NCBI GenBank assembly: GCA_029237825.1
Contig: JAQZBQ010000013.1
Coordinates: 1 to 64,000, forward strand
Source: Bacteroidota bacterium
GTDB lineage: Bacteria > Bacteroidota > Bacteroidia > B-17B0 > Aurantibacillaceae
Length of the DNA stretch: 64,000 nucleotides
Direction: 5' to 3'
Position 1 is the stretch's first letter. Every line of letters starts with the position of its first letter. The notes beneath the pieces were generated by a model. The model was not told the DNA's origin. It did not search any database and worked only from the letters and a program-made list of their open reading frames with translations. Positions 45,532 to 53,605 of the stretch are shown here, piece by piece. Made by a program: the position numbers and the translations under genes.

Positions 45532-47943
45532 TTAAAGTTTATACCTCAAACTTATTATGATATTCCTGCCCGGAGCATTGATGCCACTGGCAAAGGTTCT
45601 ATACCTGTTATTGGTGATGTTTTCACAGGATGCATTTAAACGGAGTGATTTTGTGATGTTAAATCCTAAGCGAATATTCAGGGTAAACCATCCGGGCATT
45701 CCATTGCTTGTGGCATAAGGTAGGTTGTCTTCGCCGCTCGGGCTGTAATCAGTCAATGCTTTCTTACCGTTATAGCGAACAAAGAATTCGCCATCCAGGT
45801 TTTTATTTTTATAAATCAGACTGGTTTGACCGAACATTGGAGCTATGTGATCAAGAGGGATAACTGTATCCTTTTTGGTATCTGTGTACCTTCCGTAATT
45901 ATAATTCATCACGCTTTTAAATGAAAGGTGTTCATTAAAATCAAACTGAACCCCACCTGAAAGACCAAGGATATAAGCATTATCAGCGTTTTGTGTTGCC
46001 TGAACTTTGCTTTTAACACCTTGGTAAGTAGCAGAGTCTTTGCAATTGAATTTATAGTCCCTTACCACAAGAGCATTTGTAAGGCTCGTGTAGTAAGCGG
46101 TAATGTCAAACTTAAATTTACTCTGAAACACCTTATTGATTCCAAGTTCAAAATTGTAAGAATATTCGGGTTTTAAATCCGGATTGGGAACAATTACAAT
46201 TCCGCCTGTTCCTTCGAAAACCTTGGTCATGTCATCGATGTTAGGGGCACGAAAACCACTGTTTGTTAAAAAGGAGACTTTGTATTCGTCGGTTGATTTC
46301 CAGGTAAATCCTAATGAACCCGTTACGGCTTGATTTTTTTGCCGCGCTTCATTAAAAGGCAGCCTTGTTGCCATAAATGTCGTGTCAACAAACCTAGCTG
46401 AAAGAGCTGTCGATGTAAAACGTATACCATCGGTAATAACAAAAGAATTGGTTACTTCCCATGCATGGGACAAGTAAACAGCGAATGAGTTCATTTGACT
46501 TCCGCCATCCGGATACCGCGTTTGCGCTTTGCCTTCAGCTCCGCTCAGGATGTTGGTAGTATCTGCTACTGACCCAATATCGTTTGCCGTGAATTCTATC
46601 CCATAGCGCAATTCGTGTTGCTCCTGTATCACTTTATACGCATCTATATTGGCTGATAATACCATTACGTCTTCTCGCTGAGAGGTACGAGCGGTTTTTT
46701 GCCAACGTCGGGTGATTCTATCCTGATCAATTTTCTGATAGGCAAGAATCACTTTCACATTATCAGTCATAATGGTTTTGCGATCAATGTTTAGTGTGTA
46801 CGATCCCAGTAAGCGTTTTTGCGGGCCATAGCCATTCTCTGCCCATCTGAATTTTCCGCCTGAATAATCGCCGTTTAGCCGATCGTATCGTGGAAGAAAA
46901 CCGGATGCTCCGTACTGGAAATTAAGATAATGCGTGATGTGCTGTCCTGTTTTAATATTGAATCGCTGCATGATGTCGAGTTGGGTGTAACCACTCCCTC
47001 TTTGAAGGTTATTGTCGGGGTTTATCATCATGGTATCACGGTTGTTCAAACGTTGCTGATAAAAATTCCTGTCCCATGTGTTTGTATATCCATTGAGCTT
47101 TGTAGAACCGCTCATCACATCGCCAAAATCAGAGTATGTGATGTTGGTAAATGAGGCGAATTTTTTCCAGCCCAGGTTAAAATCGAGATGCCCGGTTTTT
47201 TCCTGAACGGCCGAAGCATACCTCACCATAGCATTCGTTTTCACCAGCATTTTATCATCGGTGCTGAACTGCGCATTCTTTGTGTAAAAATGCATAACAC
47301 CTCCAAGGGCGTCGCTGCCATACATTGTTGAGGACGGGCCAAATATAATCTCTGTACGCTCAAGCATGTTAGGATCAATTGTCATGACATCCTGCAAATG
47401 GCCGCCACGGTAAATTGCATTATTCATACGCACGCCATCAATTACCAGTAACACCTTATTTGCTTCAAATCCCCTTATTGCAGGGCTGCCTCCACCGGCC
47501 TGACTTCTTTGAACAAAAACCTGTCCGGTGTTTTGCAGTAGGTCGCCGGTAGTTGCAGGATTGGTAAATTCAATATCTTTTTGTTTGATGATTTCCATTT
47601 GATAAGGCACATCCATTTTCGATTCCTCTTTTCGGTTAGCAGAAAAAACGATTTCATCCAGAAAGACGGATTTTGCATGGAGGTTTACCGATACATCTGA
47701 TGATGAAAGAAAAATTTTTTTCGTAGCATAGCCATGTTGGAAGACAAAAGCCGAATCATTTTTTAAAAGCGACGAGGCATCTGCCTTTCCTTTGGGATTG
47801 GTTTTAACCTGATTGTTATTCTTGTCTTGTATGATGACATTTTCTAAGAGCTCACGCGATGACTGGTCGCGAACGGTAATGGTTTGCCCATTAAATACGA
47901 AAGGAACCCCGCCTATAATAAACAGTAATAATTGTGTTTTCAT
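45532..47943 (-). CDS. TonB-dependent outer-membrane receptor, haem/haemoglobin-receptor-like
   Basis: Outer-membrane active transporter of 803 residues driven by TonB. After the signal peptide comes a short carboxypeptidase-like regulatory domain (about 20-90) and then the plug, with DLLQNTGQVFVQRSQAGGGS and IRGFEANKVLLVIDGVRMNN split motifs, and ERTEIIFGPSSTMYGSDALGG. This plug signature is typical of haem/haemoglobin receptor homologues in Bacteroidota. A barrel segment PNPDLKPEYSYNFELG resembles the NPNL-type motif of such receptors. The C-terminus ends as an OMP strand (IIISLRYKL). No haem-chaperone, haem-oxygenase or Fur box was recognised, so haem is a family-based inference. The partner 180-residue gene lies just upstream. 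Confidence 0.88.
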   Translation of the reverse strand: MKTQLLLFIIGGVPFVFNGQTITVRDQSSRELLENVIIQDKNNNQVKTNPKGKADASSLLKNDSAFVFQHGYATKKIFLSSSDVSVNLHAKSVFLDEIVFSANRKEESKMDVPYQMEIIKQKDIEFTNPATTGDLLQNTGQVFVQRSQAGGGSPAIRGFEANKVLLVIDGVRMNNAIYRGGHLQDVMTIDPNMLERTEIIFGPSSTMYGSDALGGVMHFYTKNAQFSTDDKMLVKTNAMVRYASAVQEKTGHLDFNLGWKKFASFTNITYSDFGDVMSGSTKLNGYTNTWDRNFYQQRLNNRDTMMINPDNNLQRGSGYTQLDIMQRFNIKTGQHITHYLNFQYGASGFLPRYDRLNGDYSGGKFRWAENGYGPQKRLLGSYTLNIDRKTIMTDNVKVILAYQKIDQDRITRRWQKTARTSQREDVMVLSANIDAYKVIQEQHELRYGIEFTANDIGSVADTTNILSGAEGKAQTRYPDGGSQMNSFAVYLSHAWEVTNSFVITDGIRFTSTALSARFVDTTFMATRLPFNEARQKNQAVTGSLGFTWKSTDEYKVSFLTNSGFRAPNIDDMTKVFEGTGGIVIVPNPDLKPEYSYNFELGINKVFQSKFKFDITAYYTSLTNALVVRDYKFNCKDSATYQGVKSKVQATQNADNAYILGLSGGVQFDFNEHLSFKSVMNYNYGRYTDTKKDTVIPLDHIAPMFGQTSLIYKNKNLDGEFFVRYNGKKALTDYSPSGEDNLPYATSNGMPGWFTLNIRLGFNITKSLRLNASCENITNNRYRTFASGINAPGRNIIISLRYKL

Positions 47944-48028
47944 ATTTTTTTTAAATTGAATGAGTAATTAACAGGAAGATCCTATAGATCGCCTGCCAGA
48001 CATTTAAGGGTTAAATCCCCGGAATAAT

Positions 48029-48571
48029 TCAATTTAAAAAATCGGGTGGGGGAGTTTCTGCTTGGAGAAAGATGGATGCAATTCTTAAATCTGGTTGGGT
48101 ACTAAAGAGCTCGTAGTTTTGCGCATACACATCCGGAAGCACGTACGATGAACCAAAGGTAGTTTTCAGGTTCAATAAACTTTTCAGTAAACTAAATGGT
48201 TGCTTGCCTGATTTATGGGCATCATTGGCGTAAATTTCAGAAAATACGCGTTTCATTTCCATTTCTCGAAAATCCGAAACTGCGATTAATGCTAGTCTGG
48301 TTCCCTCCGAACGGATTTCCAGAATATCATACAATACACCATCATAAACTATTTCCTTGTTCTCGTCTTCCCAAATCAGTTTATCGGTATCCGCATACAA
48401 TTCACTGGGATGAATAAATAAAATGCTTTTGAAAGATGAATGGCGTGTAGTTTTAAGATAGGTTTTAAACTCCTTTTTATAGGATTTGAGAAAATGAAGG
48501 TGAATAAAAAATGTGCCGGAAGAAAAAACCGATATCAGGAAAAAAGCGCTAATAATGGATAGACTTTTCAA
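48029..48571 (-). CDS. exported hypothetical protein with Pro-rich C-terminus
   Basis: Protein of 180 residues beginning with a hydrophobic segment (about 4-24) that could be a signal peptide or anchor, then a mostly beta-stranded body and the C-terminus LQAETPPPDFLN. The start is TTG at 48571, placed 22 nt after a promoter-like box. No motif or metal site stands out. It precedes the TonB-dependent receptor on the same strand (gap 85 nt), so a role in the same uptake system is possible but unproven. I do not recognise the family. Confidence 0.65.
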   Translation of the reverse strand: MKSLSIISAFFLISVFSSGTFFIHLHFLKSYKKEFKTYLKTTRHSSFKSILFIHPSELYADTDKLIWEDENKEIVYDGVLYDILEIRSEGTRLALIAVSDFREMEMKRVFSEIYANDAHKSGKQPFSLLKSLLNLKTTFGSSYVLPDVYAQNYELFSTQPDLRIASIFLQAETPPPDFLN

Positions 48572-48593
48572 CAGTACTTTACCTTAATGGAAT

Positions 48594-48624
48594 TAAAGAT
48601 AACGCAAATGTTCAAAAAAGCAAA
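48594..48624 (-). promoter_or_regulatory. promoter upstream of the 180-residue protein / TonB receptor unit
   Basis: On the minus strand TTTG (48621-48624), a 19-nt spacer and TATCTTTA (48594-48601, one mismatch), with the TTG start 22 nt downstream. Confidence 0.5.
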
Positions 48625-48664
48625 AGAACTGCCAAGAAGGGCAGCCCTCTATCTATTAGTAACC

Positions 48665-49297
48665 TTACTGTTTACTTTGCGTGTCGTGTTTTATTCCTGC
48701 AACGGATTGGCAATTTTGAGCATGTTCGAGGTGAATTCTTAAAGCCGGAAGTTTAGACTTAGCCCATTCTTTTATTTCGCTGTCTGATGCATTCAATGAT
48801 GCTTCGGTAAACTTTTCAATGGCATCCTGATGGCCCTTTACCATTAAATCGCAATATGCCTTGTCGAAATCAGAACCCACAAGGTTTTTCAATCGGTCGT
48901 AATCGTCAGTATCTGTACCGGTTAAGGTTTTTGGAACTGTAATTTGTTTTTTTGCCGCCAGAGACTCCACTTCTTTCATCGTTTCCATATGTTCTTTTTC
49001 CATCATTTTCCCCAGATCGTTTACATCCTTTAATGCGTAATTGCTTTGGGCTAATTGGCCGAGTTGGATTTCTTTCAGGTTAATCACATTGGCGTTTACC
49101 ATAAATTCTGCATCTGTTGTTTTAGGCGCAACATGTTGGGATTGGTTTTTTTCATCCGCAATCACATCTGAATCTTTAGCAGGAGTCTCCTTTGTTCCGC
49201 AGGATGAAAACATCACGGTAAACATAGCAATAATCAGTGCCGTTAAAAATGCTGAAAAAAATGCGGCTCTTCCAAGGGTAGCTTTTTCATTTTCCAT
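48665..49297 (-). CDS. DUF4142 domain lipoprotein
   Basis: Predicted lipoprotein of 210 residues. After a Lys-containing N-terminus and membrane signal (about 10-32), the lipobox is at FSSC (Cys about 33). The mature protein is mostly helical and matches DUF4142: VINLKEIQLGQLAQSNYALK, MMEKEHMETMKEVESLAA and HQDAIEKFTEASLNASDSEIK as helices, with LRIHLEHAQN near the end. DUF4142 proteins are ferritin-like helical bundles of unsettled function, often near stress genes. It stands alone between two other minus-strand genes; I see no promoter of the consensus type for it. Confidence 0.87.
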   Translation of the reverse strand: MENEKATLGRAAFFSAFLTALIIAMFTVMFSSCGTKETPAKDSDVIADEKNQSQHVAPKTTDAEFMVNANVINLKEIQLGQLAQSNYALKDVNDLGKMMEKEHMETMKEVESLAAKKQITVPKTLTGTDTDDYDRLKNLVGSDFDKAYCDLMVKGHQDAIEKFTEASLNASDSEIKEWAKSKLPALRIHLEHAQNCQSVAGIKHDTQSKQ

Positions 49298-49494
49298 AAA
49301 GGTTACAGTCTTAAGTTTATAGAGTTACTATAACAAATATGTAAAATGGGAAAAGGAAATATCTTATACTCTTTCCACTAAATCTTATAAAAATCAAGAA
49401 GAATGTGGAAAGAGGAAATGGTTTTGAATTTAAAGAATGCGTAAGGTGATTGTATACCTTCTATATTACATACAACTAATACGTTAGGAGTGCG

Positions 49495-51390
49495 TTATTG
49501 GATAATCACCTTGTTCGTCTTTTTTTGGTTATTGCCATCTTTTAGCAAAAGGATATAAGGACCTGCCGCCAGATTGCCTGTAGGAATAGGAAAGCGTTCC
49601 GTTTCAATGAGTTCTTTTCGCCAAACCAGCTGGCCGGTAATGGAGATTATTTCGGCTGAATAAGGTAAAACAATCCCTTTTAAAAATATAGGATCGCCAC
49701 TTCGAACCGGATTGGGATACAGTACCACCTCTTCATTTTTAAGGGAAAGGCCATCGATGCCTGTTACAATATTATTGCCTGCACCATAGGCGCCGATATT
49801 ACTTACGGCTGAAGACGAAACGGGATTCCCGAAAAAGTCACGTGTTCCGGGATTAATGGAGTAGATAGCAAGATTAATTCCGGTATGGATTGCCGGCGAA
49901 CCGGATTGAAGTTTATAGGCATTCAATTGATAGGTTTGGTTTGGATACATAACCGTTGCATTACCAGATGCATTGAAGTTAGGATTGCTTACCACGCCGG
50001 TTGCAAGAGAATTTATTTTTTCGTTATTGGTTGCATTTTGCCAGGCAGTGATACTGCCATAGGTGGTACCCTGGTATTTAATTTTAAACGCCGCACCCGA
50101 TGACCAATAAAGGTTTCCGGCAAAAAATGCGCTGTAGCCCACAGGTACATCAACTAAACTGGCACCACCGGTTGTTTGAAAAATATTATTATACACCTCC
50201 ACTCCACTTATATTTTTAGCCCAATCGATGATTGTAAATGCGCCTACATTGGCATTGGTGGGCGATGGCGATTGATGCACTGTATTATTATAAATTTTTA
50301 ATCCCGACATGCTTGATCCCGGGCCGTTAAACAGGGTAAATCCCCCACCGTTAGTTATTCCGTCGTTTTCGCTGATATTATACCGCACAATGTTGTTTGA
50401 CCAGGTACGTGCATTTTCATATTGTCCTAATAGGTAACCTGCTCCATCATTATCATGGGAATAATTATATTGCATGATGGAATTGGTTACACCGCCGTCG
50501 AGGTCAAAACCTAAACCGTCGCAACCGGTTCCGCTCGAGTTTTTATAACTCTCATTCGACTGGATGATAATATTATTGGAATCCCATGTCCAGATTCCAC
50601 CCGGGCCACCGCAATGTGTATTGGCAGCTCCGTTGTGATGAGCTGCACTTTTTTCAATTATGCCCCCATCAACCTGGCCCATGATAATTCCGCTTCCCCT
50701 ATGGGTTCCCGGGTCTGAATATCCGCTTACGCTGTGGACTTCCGCATTCCTGATCGTTACATTTTGATGCGACCATCCCACATGGGATTTCGAAGTATAG
50801 CCACTGGTAGTAATGCCATTTGTTTTGATATGATGAACCAAAACGCCTTCAATTAAAACATTTTTATAGCCAGAGTTTCCTACGGAAGAAGCAATGGTAA
50901 TTCCCGTTTTCCCGTAATTTCGCACTTCTATATTCAAAACATTGATATTACTCAGGCGTGTATTATTTGCCAGGCTGTTATAAAACATGACACCGTCAGT
51001 TGGGTTGGTTGCAGCCCCCGAACCTTCAATGATGAGGTTGGATAAAGTGATTCCCTGCGTGTTTTGAGCGTAAAAACCCATGGCGCTTCCAGAACTGATA
51101 ATGGCTTTACCGCTTCCGAAGGAGGAAAATACTACAGGATTTAATGCATTGTTGCCGTCGTTCTGATCAAGATAAATGCTTCCGTAAAACATACTCCCGC
51201 CTTCAAACAAAATGATTGTACCGGGAGGTAGCGTTTGTGAATTGATTTTACTAATGGATTTCCACGCTTGGCTCGGTGATGTTCCCGTATTAGCATCGTT
51301 CCCGGTAGAACTGATATAATAGGTTATTGCGTTTAAACGAGTGAAACTAAAAAGGCTGGCCAGTAAAAAGAAAAGAACTGTTTTTTTCAT
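49495..51390 (-). CDS. right-handed parallel beta-helix protein, type A T9SS cargo
   Basis: Secreted protein of 631 residues. A signal peptide ends TRLNA, followed by the N-terminal capping motif TYYISSTGNDANTGTSPSQAW (residues about 23-43), common to polysaccharide-lyase and adhesin beta-helices. Residues about 110-480 are parallel beta-helix repeats with Asn ladders (for example NNTRLSNINVLNIEVRNYG). The C-terminal about 75 residues are a type A sorting domain: VVLYPNPVRSGDPIF and LAAGPYILLLKDG. No clear catalytic acid or calcium site of a lyase family is visible; a polysaccharide-degrading or binding role is only an inference. A short inverted repeat lies just upstream of the start. Confidence 0.87.
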   Translation of the reverse strand: MKKTVLFFLLASLFSFTRLNAITYYISSTGNDANTGTSPSQAWKSISKINSQTLPPGTIILFEGGSMFYGSIYLDQNDGNNALNPVVFSSFGSGKAIISSGSAMGFYAQNTQGITLSNLIIEGSGAATNPTDGVMFYNSLANNTRLSNINVLNIEVRNYGKTGITIASSVGNSGYKNVLIEGVLVHHIKTNGITTSGYTSKSHVGWSHQNVTIRNAEVHSVSGYSDPGTHRGSGIIMGQVDGGIIEKSAAHHNGAANTHCGGPGGIWTWDSNNIIIQSNESYKNSSGTGCDGLGFDLDGGVTNSIMQYNYSHDNDGAGYLLGQYENARTWSNNIVRYNISENDGITNGGGFTLFNGPGSSMSGLKIYNNTVHQSPSPTNANVGAFTIIDWAKNISGVEVYNNIFQTTGGASLVDVPVGYSAFFAGNLYWSSGAAFKIKYQGTTYGSITAWQNATNNEKINSLATGVVSNPNFNASGNATVMYPNQTYQLNAYKLQSGSPAIHTGINLAIYSINPGTRDFFGNPVSSSAVSNIGAYGAGNNIVTGIDGLSLKNEEVVLYPNPVRSGDPIFLKGIVLPYSAEIISITGQLVWRKELIETERFPIPTGNLAAGPYILLLKDGNNQKKTNKVIIQ

Positions 51391-51406
51391 TACAAGGTAC
51401 TTGGTA

Positions 51407-51420
51407 CGGGATAAATCCCG
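51407..51420. promoter_or_regulatory. 14-bp inverted repeat just upstream of the beta-helix gene
   Basis: CGGGAT-aa-ATCCCG lies 17-30 nt upstream of the ATG at 51390. Position and symmetry fit an operator or short hairpin, but no regulator gene is adjacent. No promoter matching the consensus was found, and the rest of 51391-51656 shows nothing else. Confidence 0.35.
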
Positions 51421-51656
51421 ATGGATTTTTATTTTTGAAAAGGAAAGGCCAACTATGATAATATAGTTTCTGGCTATTATTTTTCCTTATTCAACGAACT
51501 TTACAGTATTACGATAATTACTGATGAAAGTTATGTAACCTTGTATGTTTTAACAGATTTTTGGAGGATTAAACAGGCTAAAAACTCACCTAAAAACTTT
51601 AAGTGCTTGATTATGAGATAAGGAGTAATTAAAACAGTTTTGGGTTCCGGTGATTT

Positions 51657-53015
51657 TTATTTTCTCTGTGTATCGGGTTCTTCAATGATCCGGGACATGA
51701 TAATAACCCCTTTGATTTTTTTACGGATAACAAGTGGGATGAAATAGGTGTCGAACATCATATTGGATTTCACAATCCCTTGAATTTTTTCATTACGTAA
51801 CGATTCGCCGGCTAAAATTTTTAAAATGCATTCATGCCCATAGGTGCCCTTAATTTGGGGGTTCACCTCAAAAAGATGTTTTCCCTTAAGATCTTCCCGC
51901 CGTACATTCATGAGCAATTCGTATTTTTTATTTACGGTCATGAATTCTAAATTTCTGTTGAGTACCGCAATAATTTCTATTGAGGAATCCAGGATTTGCT
52001 TTAAAAAGGATTTGGATTCATCCAAAGCTTTATTTTTCCTTTCAAGCGACTTATTTGCATCATACATTTCGGTTACATCACGCGCAATCATTAACGCATT
52101 ATAAGTAACGCCATTATCGTCTTTAACTGGGATGTAATAAGGTTGAAGCCATCTGTTAATAAGCGGAGACAAGTAAGGTTCGTCGTTTATAAAATTTCCC
52201 TGAAGGCAGGATTGTATATTTTGCTCGATGGCAGACCCCTTGGAGTGTGGGAATGCCTCTGTGACCTTTTTACTAATTAAATCTTTTCGGTCTAGCTTAT
52301 AAAATTCTTCTACCTTGTGGTTAAGTAAAACGTAGCGCATTTCCTGGTCATATACCGAAATAATATCGTGGGAAGAATTTAGTACCGCTTCAATGAAATC
52401 TTTTTGCCGCTGCAATTCCTTGTTTTTGTCAGTTAGTTCAGCAGTTCTTTGCTGAACCTTTGTTTCTAACTCGTCTGAAACAAGTTTCTGTTTAGAAAAT
52501 TTTTCTTCCTGCTTCTTCTTCTCAGACAAATCTGTAATGATGATTCCTATGCCTGGGAATCTGGGATAGAGACTGCTTAATGATACGTACACAGGAATGC
52601 TTTTACCATTGTATGTAAGTACAATCTCACCTTTGCTTTTTCCTGAGAAGGATTTTTGGAAGAGCCGCTTGAATTCTTTTTTGGATGCAGGGTCTATGAT
52701 GGTTTCAATATTAACCCCCATAATGGAAGTAGTACTTGAACCAATGATGGTTTCAAATGCGAAATTAGCGTAAACAATTATTCCGTCTTCAGAAATATTC
52801 AAGGCGCCTTCCGCAAAATTTTCAACTAATACCCTGTACACATAATCGGTAGACTCAAGCGTAAAAATATCCGGGGTACCATTTTTGGTAATGGCCAAGG
52901 CATCCACTTCACCATGCTTAATAGCGCTTACCAGATCTTTGTATTCTTCTAACTGACGCTTTAACGCCTCAATTTCAAGTACTAATAAATCTTCTTTAGT
53001 TAATGTTTCTCTCAC
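51657..53015 (-). CDS. three-PAS sensor protein without kinase domain, last gene of the Kai operon
   Basis: Cytoplasmic protein of 452 residues without signal peptide or membrane segments. A short coiled coil (about 10-35) and the sequence AIKHGEVDALAITKNGTP resemble the start of histidine kinases often found beside KaiBC. Three PAS domains follow (about 60-165, 210-320 and 335-445), linked by coiled coils (KLVSDELETKVQQRTAEL at about 180). Unlike those homologues, there is no HisKA/HATPase module; the protein ends IIMSRIIEEPDTQRK. It probably binds a ligand or partner through PAS and may pass a signal to KaiC, KaiB or another protein. The start is GTG at 53015, overlapping the preceding kaiB by 20 nt. 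Confidence 0.85.
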   Translation of the reverse strand: MRETLTKEDLLVLEIEALKRQLEEYKDLVSAIKHGEVDALAITKNGTPDIFTLESTDYVYRVLVENFAEGALNISEDGIIVYANFAFETIIGSSTTSIMGVNIETIIDPASKKEFKRLFQKSFSGKSKGEIVLTYNGKSIPVYVSLSSLYPRFPGIGIIITDLSEKKKQEEKFSKQKLVSDELETKVQQRTAELTDKNKELQRQKDFIEAVLNSSHDIISVYDQEMRYVLLNHKVEEFYKLDRKDLISKKVTEAFPHSKGSAIEQNIQSCLQGNFINDEPYLSPLINRWLQPYYIPVKDDNGVTYNALMIARDVTEMYDANKSLERKNKALDESKSFLKQILDSSIEIIAVLNRNLEFMTVNKKYELLMNVRREDLKGKHLFEVNPQIKGTYGHECILKILAGESLRNEKIQGIVKSNMMFDTYFIPLVIRKKIKGVIIMSRIIEEPDTQRK

Positions 53016-53301
53016 GGCCTTCCTTTAAAATACCCAATCCTGATAAAACTTTATCCTCATTTGATAAATCTCCCAGCATTTTTTTTAAATCCCCCGGGGA
53101 AAGTTTAACTAAAGTGGGGCACGCAATGATATCATATTCTGTCAAAGTGGTGGGATTTTTATGAATATCAATGATTTCTAACTCGTAGTTATTGGGGATA
53201 TATTTTTCGCAAATTCGTTTTATATTTTCTATTGCCCTCACCGAAGTAATTGACATACCCGTCACAAATAATTTAAAGCGGTAAATTCCTCCGGTTCGCA
53301 T
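52996..53301 (-). CDS. kaiB: KaiB-like protein, second copy
   Basis: KaiB-family protein of 101 residues. KaiB is a thioredoxin-like fold protein that binds the KaiC CI ring in cyanobacterial clocks. Typical features are FKLFVTGMSITSVRAIENI, a long helix, ELEIIDIHKNP and the CPTLVKL segment in place of the usual IPTLVRKLP, then MLGDLSNEDKVLSGL. It is clearly divergent from the first copy (no LP after PTL, extra N-terminal residues MRTGGIY). The start ATG lies 3 nt after the first kaiB stop. Its end overlaps the PAS gene. Specialisation, such as binding KaiC in a different state, is inference. Confidence 0.88.
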   Translation of the reverse strand: MRTGGIYRFKLFVTGMSITSVRAIENIKRICEKYIPNNYELEIIDIHKNPTTLTEYDIIACPTLVKLSPGDLKKMLGDLSNEDKVLSGLGILKEGRERNIN

Positions 53302-53304
53302 AGG

Positions 53305-53604
53305 TTACGTTTTGGGTTTAAATGGTTTAATATCCAATCCTACCAACACTTTTTCTTCGTTAGATAAATCGCCAATAATTTTACGAATGGGAACAGGCAC
53401 TTTTCTCACTAATGTTGGTATGGCTAAAATCTGGTCTCCTTCCGCTAATTGAGGGTTTTTTAAAAGGTCAATGATTTCAATTTTATATTGACCGTTTAAA
53501 TGTTCTTCACAGTATTTTTGAATGTTTGCTAAGGCTGTAACCGATTTGGGTGTTTGCCCTGCAACATATAATTTCAGTTGCCAGAATTCATTCTTTTTTG
53601 CCAT
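53305..53604 (-). CDS. kaiB: KaiB-like protein, first copy
   Basis: KaiB-family protein of 99 residues with the canonical sequence pattern: [53 protein letters not shown] and KVLVGLDI. This is the more canonical of the two copies. Start ATG at 53604 lies 1 nt after the kaiC stop, so the two are translationally linked. In cyanobacteria KaiB binds CI and helps reset KaiC; in other bacteria its role is less clear. No kaiA gene is nearby. Confidence 0.93.
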   Translation of the reverse strand: MAKKNEFWQLKLYVAGQTPKSVTALANIQKYCEEHLNGQYKIEIIDLLKNPQLAEGDQILAIPTLVRKVPVPIRKIIGDLSNEEKVLVGLDIKPFKPKT

Positions 53605-53605
53605 A

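Noticed and set aside
45532-48571. TonB receptor region considered as a SusC/SusD polysaccharide locus
   Set aside because: No SusD-like lipoprotein; the plug resembles haem receptors rather than SusC.
48029-48571. 180-residue protein considered as a TonB/ExbD-like partner of the receptor
   Set aside because: No TonB C-terminal motif or ExbD features; only a hydrophobic N-terminus and Pro-rich end are visible.
51391-51656. Searched for a broken histidine-kinase tail after the PAS gene
   Set aside because: Minus-strand frames in this stretch show no H-box, N-box or G-box remnants.
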